A stretch of 64,000 nucleotides of DNA, taken from Ophiura sarsii. Taxonomy: Eukaryota; Echinodermata; Ophiuroidea; Amphilepidida; Ophiuridae. The DNA lies in assembly GCA_035610835.1 (NCBI GenBank), contig JAYJML010000121.1, positions 34,001 to 98,000 on the forward strand. The letters run 5' to 3'. The notes below the pieces were generated by a model. That model did not search any database. It was not told the origin of the DNA and saw only the letters and a program-made list of their open reading frames with translations. Made by a program: the position numbers and the translations under genes. Numbering within the stretch: the first letter of the stretch is position 1; each line of letters begins with the position of its first letter. Of this stretch, positions 41,909-52,390 are shown one piece after another.

Positions 41909-43425
41909 ATTCTCTAGTTTTCAGTAATGGTAGCTCTAGAAGAGCTGTTTGGGTTTAAAAGGGTCTGCTTGAGAGATATTTCATGTGATCTTTCAATTAT
42001 ACATGGAGGTGAACACCCGCTGTAATTCTTCAAACCGTGGCATGTGATTCTCCTCTTGTTATCTGTCGAAGATTCTAACACCAAGTGGTCGCCTTCTGCG
42101 CACGTCCGCTTGACACACTCTATGGGACCACACCCCCCCCCCCCCGGCATGGCGTTTCTCCCATGCATGTCAGGTCAGGTCTGCGATTCTGTAAGATGTA
42201 CACGGCTCTTGGAAGCGTGGTGATTACCTCCCTGTGTCCAGGATACCGCAGGTGACACCGGTGGTAACCATATCCTTGTTCCTACAATACACCCAATACG
42301 AACCAACTTCAATTTCTAAAACATTTCTGGTTAGGTATGCTGTAGTTTTGACAGTATCTACTGCTCATCCGTCAAGCTATGACCGCTATACCATAGAGTA
42401 CAATGCCCCTTTTGATGATTCGTCAAAAGTTTAGTGGCCAAGGCTAGCATGATTGTGTTTAGATTTGATTTAAAATATTGTATTGTACTTTTATCCTAAT
42501 GGTAGTAATCTTAAGAAACTTTATTGACAAATAAAACTGCGAAAATAGAGTGAAAATGAGAGTTTTTCAAGTAAAAGGTACCATAATAGGCCAAAAACAA
42601 CACGTCTTCGAAGGGGGCACACCACTAAATACGTCTCCCATTGAAATACACGCGTTTCGGCCCTTTTTCAAGACCGTATTTTTACCCCACGTAACAATGA
42701 TGGAAGTTTTTATTTCGCATGAATGTATTAGATATGTGTTGAATTTTATTTTAAACTTGATTTTTCTTGACCCATCTAGATGAAATTTTTCGCTACGGGC
42801 ACCTAAACAGCGCCCTCACCATTTTAAACCGATATTTTCGCTTCCTCACCGGTTCCGGCAACGATATCCTTCCGCAGCCTAGGCTCCCGTGCGTATTCGA
42901 TTCCGACGATTTTTGACCACATTAGCAATGCTAAGGTTCTATTCTAACTTTTTCATAACAAATAAGCAAGATTTACTTCTATTTGCTTCCCCTGGGACGA
43001 TGATCAAATTGATATAGGTACTATTTCTCCGAACCCTACACCAAACGCGGAAGGATTTAGTGTAGTGCCCCCTTAGAAGCAAAACTTTTTTTGAGTTTTC
43101 ATTCTTTTTTCTACATATTTCGAAAGAACAAGTATTTCTAAGATAAACTGCCAAAGCATACCTCTGTGCGATCTCTGGTTCTCAAATAAGAGCATTTTTC
43201 TGAAAAATGATGATGTCCCAAATGTTCATAAATTGTGTATAAAAGCAAGAAATCACCCAGTCCGGCACCATCTGGTCCGGCACCATCTGGGCTGACATCG
43301 ATTTTGGCGAACTATGTGTATGCATTATCAATTGTTTCGTGAATAATGTAATACGAACTAACTTAACATTTAATAAACATTTGATTATAATATTACATAC
43401 AGACAAAGTCCGACACAAATTCACT
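41909..43425 (+). repeat. Satellite A unit 31, long form
   Basis: 1517 bp. Poly-C 42133-42145 (13), the only short tract in this half of the array. MITE-A 42614-43071. Confidence 0.95.
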
Positions 43426-44953
43426 ATTCTCTAGTTTTCAGTAATGGTAGCTCTAGAAGAGCTGTTTGGGTTTAAAAGGGTCTGCTTGAGAGATATTTCA
43501 TGTGATCTTTCAATTATACATGGAGGTGAACACCCGCTGTAATTCTTCAAACCGTGGCATGTGATTCTCCTCTTGTTATCTGTCGAAGATTCTAACACCA
43601 AGTGGTCGCCTTCTGCGCACGTCCGCTTGACACACTCTATGGGACCACACCCCCCCCCCCCCCCCCCCCCCCCGGCATGGCGTTTCTCCCATGCATGTCA
43701 GGTCAGGTCTGCGATTCTGTAAGATGTACACGGCTCTTGGAAGCGTGGTGATTACCTCCCTGTGTCCAGGATACCGCAGGTGACACCGGTGGTAACCATA
43801 TCCTTGTTCCTACAATACACCCAATACGAACCAACTTCAATTTCTAAAACATTTCTGGTTAGGTATGCTGTAGTTTTGACAGTATCTACTGCTCATCCGT
43901 CAAGCTATGACCGCTATACCATAGAGTACAATGCCCCTTTTGATGATTCGTCAAAAGTTTAGTGGCCAAGGCTAGCATGATTGTGTTTAGATTTGATTTA
44001 AAATATTGTATTGTACTTTTATCCTAATGGTAGTAATCTTAAGAAACTTTATTGACAAATAAAACTGCGAAAATAGAGTGAAAATGAGAGTTTTTCAAGT
44101 AAAAGGTACCATAATAGGCCAAAAACAACACGTCTTCGAAGGGGGCACACCACTAAATACGTCTCCCATTGAAATACACGCGTTTCGGCCCTTTTTCAAG
44201 ACCGTATTTTTACCCCACGTAACAATGATGGAAGTTTTTATTTCGCATGAATGTATTAGATATGTGTTGAATTTTATTTTAAACTTGATTTTTCTTGACC
44301 CATCTAGATGAAATTTTTCGCTACGGGCACCTAAACAGCGCCCTCACCATTTTAAACCGATATTTTCGCTTCCTCACCGGTTCCGGCAACGATATCCTTC
44401 CGCAGCCTAGGCTCCCGTGCGTATTCGATTCCGACGATTTTTGACCACATTAGCAATGCTAAGGTTCTATTCTAACTTTTTCATAACAAATAAGCAAGAT
44501 TTACTTCTATTTGCTTCCCCTGGGACGATGATCAAATTGATATAGGTACTATTTCTCCGAACCCTACACCAAACGCGGAAGGATTTAGTGTAGTGCCCCC
44601 TTAGAAGCAAAACTTTTTTTGAGTTTTCATTCTTTTTTCTACATATTTCGAAAGAACAAGTATTTCTAAGATAAACTGCCAAAGCATACCTCTGTGCGAT
44701 CTCTGGTTCTCAAATAAGAGCATTTTTCTGAAAAATGATGATGTCCCAAATGTTCATAAATTGTGTATAAAAGCAAGAAATCACCCAGTCCGGCACCATC
44801 TGGTCCGGCACCATCTGGGCTGACATCGATTTTGGCGAACTATGTGTATGCATTATCAATTGTTTCGTGAATAATGTAATACGAACTAACTTAACATTTA
44901 ATAAACATTTGATTATAATATTACATACAGACAAAGTCCGACACAAATTCACT
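43426..44953 (+). repeat. Satellite A unit 32, long form
   Basis: 1528 bp, the longest intact unit. Poly-C 43650-43673 (24). MITE-A 44142-44599. Confidence 0.95.
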
Positions 44954-46474
44954 ATTCTCTAGTTTTCAGTAATGGTAGCTCTAGAAGAGCTGTTTGGGTT
45001 TAAAAGGGTCTGCTTGAGAGATATTTCATGTGATCTTTCAATTATACATGGAGGTGAACACCCGCTGTAATTCTTCAAACCGTGGCATGTGATTCTCCTC
45101 TTGTTATCTGTCGAAGATTCTAACACCAAGTGGTCGCCTTCTGCGCACGTCCGCTTGACACACTCTATGGGACCACACCCCCCCCCCCCCCCCCCCGCAT
45201 GGCGTTTCTCCCATGCATGTCAGGTCAGGTCTGCGATTCTGTAAGATGTACACGGCTCTTGGAAGCGTGGTGATTACCTCCCTGTGTCCAGGATACCGCA
45301 GGTGACACCGGTGGTAACCATATCCTTGTTCCTACAATACACCCAATACGAACCAACTTCAATTTCTAAAACATTTCTGGTTAGGTATGCTGTAGTTTTG
45401 ACAGTATCTACTGCTCATCCGTCAAGCTATGACCGCTATACCATAGAGTACAATGCCCCTTTTGATGATTCGTCAAAAGTTTAGTGGCCAAGGCTAGCAT
45501 GATTGTGTTTAGATTTGATTTAAAATATTGTATTGTACTTTTATCCTAATGGTAGTAATCTTAAGAAACTTTATTGACAAATAAAACTGCGAAAATAGAG
45601 TGAAAATGAGAGTTTTTCAAGTAAAAGGTACCATAATAGGCCAAAAACAACACGTCTTCGAAGGGGGCACACCACTAAATACGTCTCCCATTGAAATACA
45701 CGCGTTTCGGCCCTTTTTCAAGACCGTATTTTTACCCCACGTAACAATGATGGAAGTTTTTATTTCGCATGAATGTATTAGATATGTGTTGAATTTTATT
45801 TTAAACTTGATTTTTCTTGACCCATCTAGATGAAATTTTTCGCTACGGGCACCTAAACAGCGCCCTCACCATTTTAAACCGATATTTTCGCTTCCTCACC
45901 GGTTCCGGCAACGATATCCTTCCGCAGCCTAGGCTCCCGTGCGTATTCGATTCCGACGATTTTTGACCACATTAGCAATGCTAAGGTTCTATTCTAACTT
46001 TTTCATAACAAATAAGCAAGATTTACTTCTATTTGCTTCCCCTGGGACGATGATCAAATTGATATAGGTACTATTTCTCCGAACCCTACACCAAACGCGG
46101 AAGGATTTAGTGTAGTGCCCCCTTAGAAGCAAAACTTTTTTTGAGTTTTCATTCTTTTTTCTACATATTTCGAAAGAACAAGTATTTCTAAGATAAACTG
46201 CCAAAGCATACCTCTGTGCGATCTCTGGTTCTCAAATAAGAGCATTTTTCTGAAAAATGATGATGTCCCAAATGTTCATAAATTGTGTATAAAAGCAAGA
46301 AATCACCCAGTCCGGCACCATCTGGTCCGGCACCATCTGGGCTGACATCGATTTTGGCGAACTATGTGTATGCATTATCAATTGTTTCGTGAATAATGTA
46401 ATACGAACTAACTTAACATTAATAAACATTTGATTATAATATTACATACAGACAAAGTCCGACACAAATTCACT
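44954..46474 (+). repeat. Satellite A unit 33, long form with two single-base losses
   Basis: 1521 bp. Poly-C 45178-45196 (19) is followed by one G instead of two. A second base is missing near 46421 (AACATTAAT instead of AACATTTAAT). MITE-A 45664-46121. It is the last intact unit before the first B insertion. Confidence 0.94.
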
Positions 46475-46527
46475 ATTCTCTAGTTTTCAGTAATGGTAGC
46501 TCTAGAAGAGCTGTTTGGGTTTAAAAG
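46475..46527 (+). repeat. Satellite A unit 34, left part (interrupted by B insert 1)
   Basis: The first 53 bp of a unit, ending TTTAAAAG. The unit resumes at 48846. The two parts total 1533 bp; removing one copy of the duplicated AAAAG gives 1528, exactly the length expected for a long unit with 24 C. Confidence 0.96.
46523..46527. other. Left target-site duplication of B insert 1
   Basis: AAAAG at the end of the left part of A unit 34. If the terminal G is counted as part of the TIR, the duplication is 4 bp (AAAA). Confidence 0.85.
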
Positions 46528-47016
46528 AATCCACACCACCAAATGGTTTCCCTATGCGTTTACATGTAAAATGGTAGTTACAAAAAGCCCATTTTCTCGC
46601 TTATAAAGCGACTGGAATTTTCAATTTGACATTCTCCTTAAATTTCATGATATATTTGATCATTTAATCAAAACAAATATATATGGTATCCCCGAAAGTT
46701 CTGAGCAATAAGACCCCAAAGTTGGACAATTGGTATAGCGCCCTCATTTATCAGAAAAAGTTGAGAAATGTTGCCAGATCATTTACAATCAAAATACATC
46801 CAAAAAACCTACAAAATGCATTGAAAATATGTCTTTTTCCACTGTGGTATTAGGTAGTAGTCCTAAAATCAGGATTAAACTACAACTTTAATCATTTGGA
46901 GCAATAAGTACCATTTCTGATTAATTCTATAATCAATGGGCCACAGGATGAAAGCTAAGAAAAAACTTTTGATTGTCGTCTCTACAAGGACTGAAATTAT
47001 TTACTGGTGTGGGAAT
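46528..47016. mobile_element. MITE-B copy 1
   Basis: 489 bp against the usual 490. It has lost one G (TTTGGAGC) and gained one in the right TIR (TGTGGGAATC), and differs by one further base. Confidence 0.85.
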
Positions 47017-48362
47017 CTAAAGGACAATTGTTTTAATTTTTATTGTTTTTACTTTCAATTTCAATCCTCATAATGATATAAAAGCTATTCTTTTGCAAAA
47101 ACAATGAGCTACACATGATTTTTTTACCATTTTAAATCAGAGCCAATCTTGCCTACCCCTTAAACATGTACTATCTACTGAAGACAGCAAAATGTCAAAA
47201 TATAACCTTGCTTTTTGGGTCACACCAATTAATATTTTAGGACTGAATGGGGAAAGAAGAAGTAACAGTGTCCATTTTAGTCATTATAATGTTAATTTAC
47301 ATCTTTTCACCTGCTTTTGTAATTTTTACAGCAAAGTGGAGCACTCTGTTCTAAGTTTACTGTGAAATACCATGAAATATGATTAGGTTGGATATTTGTC
47401 CTGCCCTACATGCAAATTATGCTGAATCACATAAAACCTGATCATGTGAATTGATCTAATCAATGTATTTTTTAAACACTTTTTGATCATGGATACTGAA
47501 ACCCTCTAGACCCCTTAATTTTTAAAAAAACTTTTTTATTTTTTATTTTTTTATACATGGGGGGGGGGGGGGGGGGTGGGGGGGGGGGGCAAAATGATTT
47601 GATCGGGGATAATTTATGACTGGCAAATGAATCTATTAGATGTAGCAATTGCAAAAAATAGGTTCCCCAATTTGCACACATAACACTAATTTAGGCTAGT
47701 AGAATTCAAAGTAAGCTTCAAAATCCAATAGCTAGGCAATGTATCCTTCCCACACTGTTGAATTTTGAAGCTTTATCAATTCAACTAGCCGATATTGTAT
47801 GCTTTGATTCAGCACAAAACTAACCTGAGTCATTAAATAGCTGCTTCAAGGTAGACTGGACCTCCGGTCTCTGGCATAGCCTAGGGATCTAGACTAATCT
47901 TTTTAAGACTGATTTCAACATAAAAAAGACACCACCTTAATCTTAATTTCACTTTCCACTAACTCTCAGATTGACCTTGTTTGCAAGGCGAGTATACTTC
48001 AAGGCAGCTATTTATTATAATTTGAGCTTCTAATATGACCGTAACATAGGAGGTGAATGCATGATGTAGTAAGCTTATCAATGATTTCACTTTTTTTACA
48101 CTGTTGCCGATGATGACAAGACTGTCGAATTCGGTGAGCTATTTTTTCATCGAGTAATTTGCCTGTATAATTTTCTTATGAAATCGAATATTTTGCCCTA
48201 TCTTACCATTGTTTAGTAGTGGAAATGTCAAATTGAACCCGATCGCAGTGAATTTCAAGCAAATTGAACTTTTGTGGTAGAAGACTCATTCAAAATATCA
48301 TCAAAACAGCCGATATTAAGCAGGCGATATCATAACACTCCAGCAAAGACCAGTATCTTCAG
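47017..48362 (+). repeat. B internal segment 1 (divergent copy)
   Basis: 1346 bp between the two MITE-B copies. It differs from the six copies in the second array mainly by single-base changes in homopolymers: one G missing in AAAGGAC, CTTGCC, CTTGCT, CGGGGA and AATGCATG, one extra A and T around 47660, and a longer interrupted poly-G. These changes break the 72-codon frame open in the other copies. No gene seen. Confidence 0.9.
47559..47589. repeat. Poly-G tract of B internal segment 1
   Basis: Eighteen G, a T at 47577, then twelve G. The other B copies have an uninterrupted 24 or 25 G. Confidence 0.9.
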
Positions 48363-48845
48363 AATCCACACCACCAAATGGTTTCCCTATGCGTTTACAT
48401 GTAAAATGGTAGTTACAAAAAGCCCATTTTCTCGCTTATAAAGCGACTGGAATTTTCAATTTGACATTCTCCTTAAATTTCATGATATATTTGATCATTT
48501 AATCAAAACAAATATATATGGTATCCCCGAAAGTTCTGAGCAATAAGACCCCAAAGTTGGACAATTGGTATAGCGCCCTCATTTATCAGAAAAAGTTGAG
48601 AAATGTTGCCAGATCATTTACAATCAAAATACATCCAAAAAACCTACAAAATGCATTGAAAATATGTCTTTTTCCACTGTGGTAGTAGTCCTAAAATCAG
48701 GATTAAACTACAACTTTAATCATTTGGGAGCAATAAGTACCATTTCTGATTAATTCTATAATCAATGGGCCACAGGATGAAAGCTAAGAAAAAACTTTTG
48801 ATTGTCGTCTCTACAAGGACTGAAATTATTTACTGGTGTGGAATC
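48363..48845. mobile_element. MITE-B copy 2, 7-bp deletion
   Basis: 483 bp. Seven bases are missing after 48684. The deletion lies between two GGTA repeats in GGTATTAGGTAGTAG, so slippage is the likely cause. Its right TIR abuts the target duplication. Confidence 0.9.
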
Positions 48846-48850
48846 AAAAG
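48846..48850. other. Right target-site duplication of B insert 1
   Basis: AAAAG directly after GGAATC. In intact A units this 5-mer occurs once at this point (TTTAAAAGGGTC). Confidence 0.85.
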
Positions 48851-50325
48851 GGTCTGCTTGAGAGATATTTCATGTGATCTTTCAATTATACATGGAGGTG
48901 AACACCCGCTGTAATTCTTCAAACCGTGGCATGTGATTCTCCTCTTGTTATCTGTCGAAGATTCTAACACCAAGTGGTCGCCTTCTGCGCACGTCCGCTT
49001 GACACACTCTATGGGACCACACCCCCCCCCCCCCCCCCCCCCCCCGGCATGGCGTTTCTCCCATGCATGTCAGGTCAGGTCTGCGATTCTGTAAGATGTA
49101 CACGGCTCTTGGAAGCGTGGTGATTACCTCCCTGTGTCCAGGATACCGCAGGTGACACCGGTGGTAACCATATCCTTGTTCCTACAATACACCCAATACG
49201 AACCAACTTCAATTTCTAAAACATTTCTGGTTAGGTATGCTGTAGTTTTGACAGTATCTACTGCTCATCCGTCAAGCTATGACCGCTATACCATAGAGTA
49301 CAATGCCCCTTTTGATGATTCGTCAAAAGTTTAGTGGCCAAGGCTAGCATGATTGTGTTTAGATTTGATTTAAAATATTGTATTGTACTTTTATCCTAAT
49401 GGTAGTAATCTTAAGAAACTTTATTGACAAATAAAACTGCGAAAATAGAGTGAAAATGAGAGTTTTTCAAGTAAAAGGTACCATAATAGGCCAAAAACAA
49501 CACGTCTTCGAAGGGGGCACACCACTAAATACGTCTCCCATTGAAATACACGCGTTTCGGCCCTTTTTCAAGACCGTATTTTTACCCCACGTAACAATGA
49601 TGGAAGTTTTTATTTCGCATGAATGTATTAGATATGTGTTGAATTTTATTTTAAACTTGATTTTTCTTGACCCATCTAGATGAAATTTTTCGCTACGGGC
49701 ACCTAAACAGCGCCCTCACCATTTTAAACCGATATTTTCGCTTCCTCACCGGTTCCGGCAACGATATCCTTCCGCAGCCTAGGCTCCCGTGCGTATTCGA
49801 TTCCGACGATTTTTGACCACATTAGCAATGCTAAGGTTCTATTCTAACTTTTTCATAACAAATAAGCAAGATTTACTTCTATTTGCTTCCCCTGGGACGA
49901 TGATCAAATTGATATAGGTACTATTTCTCCGAACCCTACACCAAACGCGGAAGGATTTAGTGTAGTGCCCCCTTAGAAGCAAAACTTTTTTTGAGTTTTC
50001 ATTCTTTTTTCTACATATTTCGAAAGAACAAGTATTTCTAAGATAAACTGCCAAAGCATACCTCTGTGCGATCTCTGGTTCTCAAATAAGAGCATTTTTC
50101 TGAAAAATGATGATGTCCCAAATGTTCATAAATTGTGTATAAAAGCAAGAAATCACCCAGTCCGGCACCATCTGGTCCGGCACCATCTGGGCTGACATCG
50201 ATTTTGGCGAACTATGTGTATGCATTATCAATTGTTTCGTGAATAATGTAATACGAACTAACTTAACATTTAATAAACATTTGATTATAATATTACATAC
50301 AGACAAAGTCCGACACAAATTCACT
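48846..50325 (+). repeat. Satellite A unit 34, right part
   Basis: 1480 bp, beginning with the second copy of AAAAG and continuing GGGTCTGC as in every other unit. Poly-C 49022-49045 (24, equal longest with unit 32). MITE-A 49514-49971. Confidence 0.96.
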
Positions 50326-51847
50326 ATTCTCTAGTTTTCAGTAATGGTAGCTCTAGAAGAGCTGTTTGGGTTTAAAAGGGTCTGCTTGAGAGATATTTCA
50401 TGTGATCTTTCAATTATACATGGAGGTGAACACCCGCTGTAATTCTTCAAACCGTGGCATGTGATTCTCCTCTTGTTATCTGTCGAAGATTCTAACACCA
50501 AGTGGTCGCCTTCTGCGCACGTCCGCTTGACACACTCTATGGGACCACACCCCCCCCCCCCCCCCCCGGCATGGCGTTTCTCCCATGCATGTCAGGTCAG
50601 GTCTGCGATTCTGTAAGATGTACACGGCTCTTGGAAGCGTGGTGATTACCTCCCTGTGTCCAGGATACCGCAGGTGACACCGGTGGTAACCATATCCTTG
50701 TTCCTACAATACACCCAATACGAACCAACTTCAATTTCTAAAACATTTCTGGTTAGGTATGCTGTAGTTTTGACAGTATCTACTGCTCATCCGTCAAGCT
50801 ATGACCGCTATACCATAGAGTACAATGCCCCTTTTGATGATTCGTCAAAAGTTTAGTGGCCAAGGCTAGCATGATTGTGTTTAGATTTGATTTAAAATAT
50901 TGTATTGTACTTTTATCCTAATGGTAGTAATCTTAAGAAACTTTATTGACAAATAAAACTGCGAAAATAGAGTGAAAATGAGAGTTTTTCAAGTAAAAGG
51001 TACCATAATAGGCCAAAAACAACACGTCTTCGAAGGGGGCACACCACTAAATACGTCTCCCATTGAAATACACGCGTTTCGGCCCTTTTTCAAGACCGTA
51101 TTTTTACCCCACGTAACAATGATGGAAGTTTTTATTTCGCATGAATGTATTAGATATGTGTTGAATTTTATTTTAAACTTGATTTTTCTTGACCCATCTA
51201 GATGAAATTTTTCGCTACGGGCACCTAAACAGCGCCCTCACCATTTTAAACCGATATTTTCGCTTCCTCACCGGTTCCGGCAACGATATCCTTCCGCAGC
51301 CTAGGCTCCCGTGCGTATTCGATTCCGACGATTTTTGACCACATTAGCAATGCTAAGGTTCTATTCTAACTTTTTCATAACAAATAAGCAAGATTTACTT
51401 CTATTTGCTTCCCCTGGGACGATGATCAAATTGATATAGGTACTATTTCTCCGAACCCTACACCAAACGCGGAAGGATTTAGTGTAGTGCCCCCTTAGAA
51501 GCAAAACTTTTTTTGAGTTTTCATTCTTTTTTCTACATATTTCGAAAGAACAAGTATTTCTAAGATAAACTGCCAAAGCATACCTCTGTGCGATCTCTGG
51601 TTCTCAAATAAGAGCATTTTTCTGAAAAATGATGATGTCCCAAATGTTCATAAATTGTGTATAAAAGCAAGAAATCACCCAGTCCGGCACCATCTGGTCC
51701 GGCACCATCTGGGCTGACATCGATTTTGGCGAACTATGTGTATGCATTATCAATTGTTTCGTGAATAATGTAATACGAACTAACTTAACATTTAATAAAC
51801 ATTTGATTATAATATTACATACAGACAAAGTCCGACACAAATTCACT
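50326..51847 (+). repeat. Satellite A unit 35, long form
   Basis: 1522 bp. Poly-C 50550-50567 (18). MITE-A 51036-51493. It is the only intact A unit between the two B arrays. Confidence 0.95.
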
Positions 51848-51900
51848 ATTCTCTAGTTTTCAGTAATGGTAGCTCTAGAAGAGCTGTTTGGGTTTAAAAG
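51848..51900 (+). repeat. Satellite A unit 36, truncated
   Basis: 53 bp ending TTTAAAAG, cut at exactly the same base as unit 34. Unlike unit 34, the rest of the unit is not found on the far side of the B array. Confidence 0.96.
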
Positions 51901-52390
51901 AATCCACACCACCAAATGGTTTCCCTATGCGTTTACATGTAAAATGGTAGTTACAAAAAGCCCATTTTCTCGCTTATAAAGCGACTGGAATTTTCAATTT
52001 GACATTCTCCTTAAATTTCATGATATATTTGATCATTTAATCAAAACAAATATATATGGTATCCCCGAAAGTTCTGAGCAATAAGACCCCAAAGTTGGAC
52101 AATTGGTATAGCGCCCTCATTTATCAGAAAAAGTTGAGAAATGTTGCCAGATCATTTACAATCAAAATACATCCAAAAAACCTACAAAATGCATTGAAAA
52201 TATGTCTTTTTCCACTGTGGTATTAGGTAGTAGTCCTAAAATCAGGATTAAACTACAACTTTAATCATTTGGGAGCAATAAGTACCATTTCTGATTAATT
52301 CTATAATCAATGGGCCACAGGATGAAAGCTAAGAAAAAACTTTTGATTGTCGTCTCTACAAGGACTGAAATTATTTACTGGTGTGGAATC
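51901..52390. mobile_element. MITE-B copy 3 (reference)
   Basis: 490 bp. Left end, counting the shared G at 51900, is GAATCCACACCACCAAAT; the reverse complement of the right end is GATTCCACACCAGTAAAT (15 of 18 match). The interior is AT-rich, contains AGCGCCCTCA, and has no frame of note. Superfamily unknown; a 4-5-bp target duplication is inferred from B insert 1. Confidence 0.85.

Larger units (their letters stand above)
1..46527 (+). repeat. Satellite A tandem array, main block
   Basis: Head-to-tail array of 33 complete units plus the first 53 bp of a 34th. I phase units from the recurring ATTCTCTAGTTTTCAG. A short unit is 1038 bp plus its poly-C length and a long unit 1504 bp plus its poly-C length; this arithmetic reproduces every unit length once three single-base indels are allowed for. 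Order of forms (S short, L long): SSLLLSSLSLLLLLLLLSLSSL, then L only. Each unit holds, in order, a small hairpin, the poly-C tract beside another hairpin, an AT-rich stretch, the MITE-A site, a TATAAAAG motif, a 15-bp direct duplication and the next boundary. Copies are almost identical. The array runs off the left edge. No open frame exceeds 98 codons and the frames around the poly-C shift from unit to unit, so it is not coding. Confidence 0.97.
46528..48845. mobile_element. B insert 1: MITE-B / internal / MITE-B inside an A unit
   Basis: 2318 bp of unrelated sequence splitting A unit 34. It begins AATCCACACCACC and ends CTGGTGTGGAATC, which are inverted repeats of each other, and is flanked by AAAAG on both sides. 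It consists of MITE-B (46528-47016), an internal segment (47017-48362) and a second, slightly deleted MITE-B (48363-48845). Direct repeats at both ends plus a short target duplication resemble an LTR element or a composite transposon. The ends are not TG...CA, I see no primer site or polypurine tract, and no polymerase or transposase frame is present, so I favour a DNA-transposon origin followed by recombination. Confidence 0.85.
48846..51900 (+). repeat. Satellite A tandem array, block between the two B insertions
   Basis: Satellite A resumes at the second copy of AAAAG right after the first B insert, completes the interrupted unit 34 (to 50325), continues through one intact long unit (50326-51847) and ends 53 bp into unit 36 where the second B array begins. 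Orientation and sequence are the same as in the main block. Confidence 0.96.

Noticed and set aside
46528..48845. LTR retrotransposon (direct repeats at both ends plus 5-bp duplication)
   Set aside because: The repeats do not begin TG or end CA, the internal ends show no primer-binding site or polypurine tract, and there is no reverse transcriptase or gag frame. A degenerate non-autonomous LTR element is not fully excluded.
1..51900. CRISPR array
   Set aside because: The period is above 1 kb, there are no short repeats separated by unique spacers, and the sequence is eukaryotic satellite in character.
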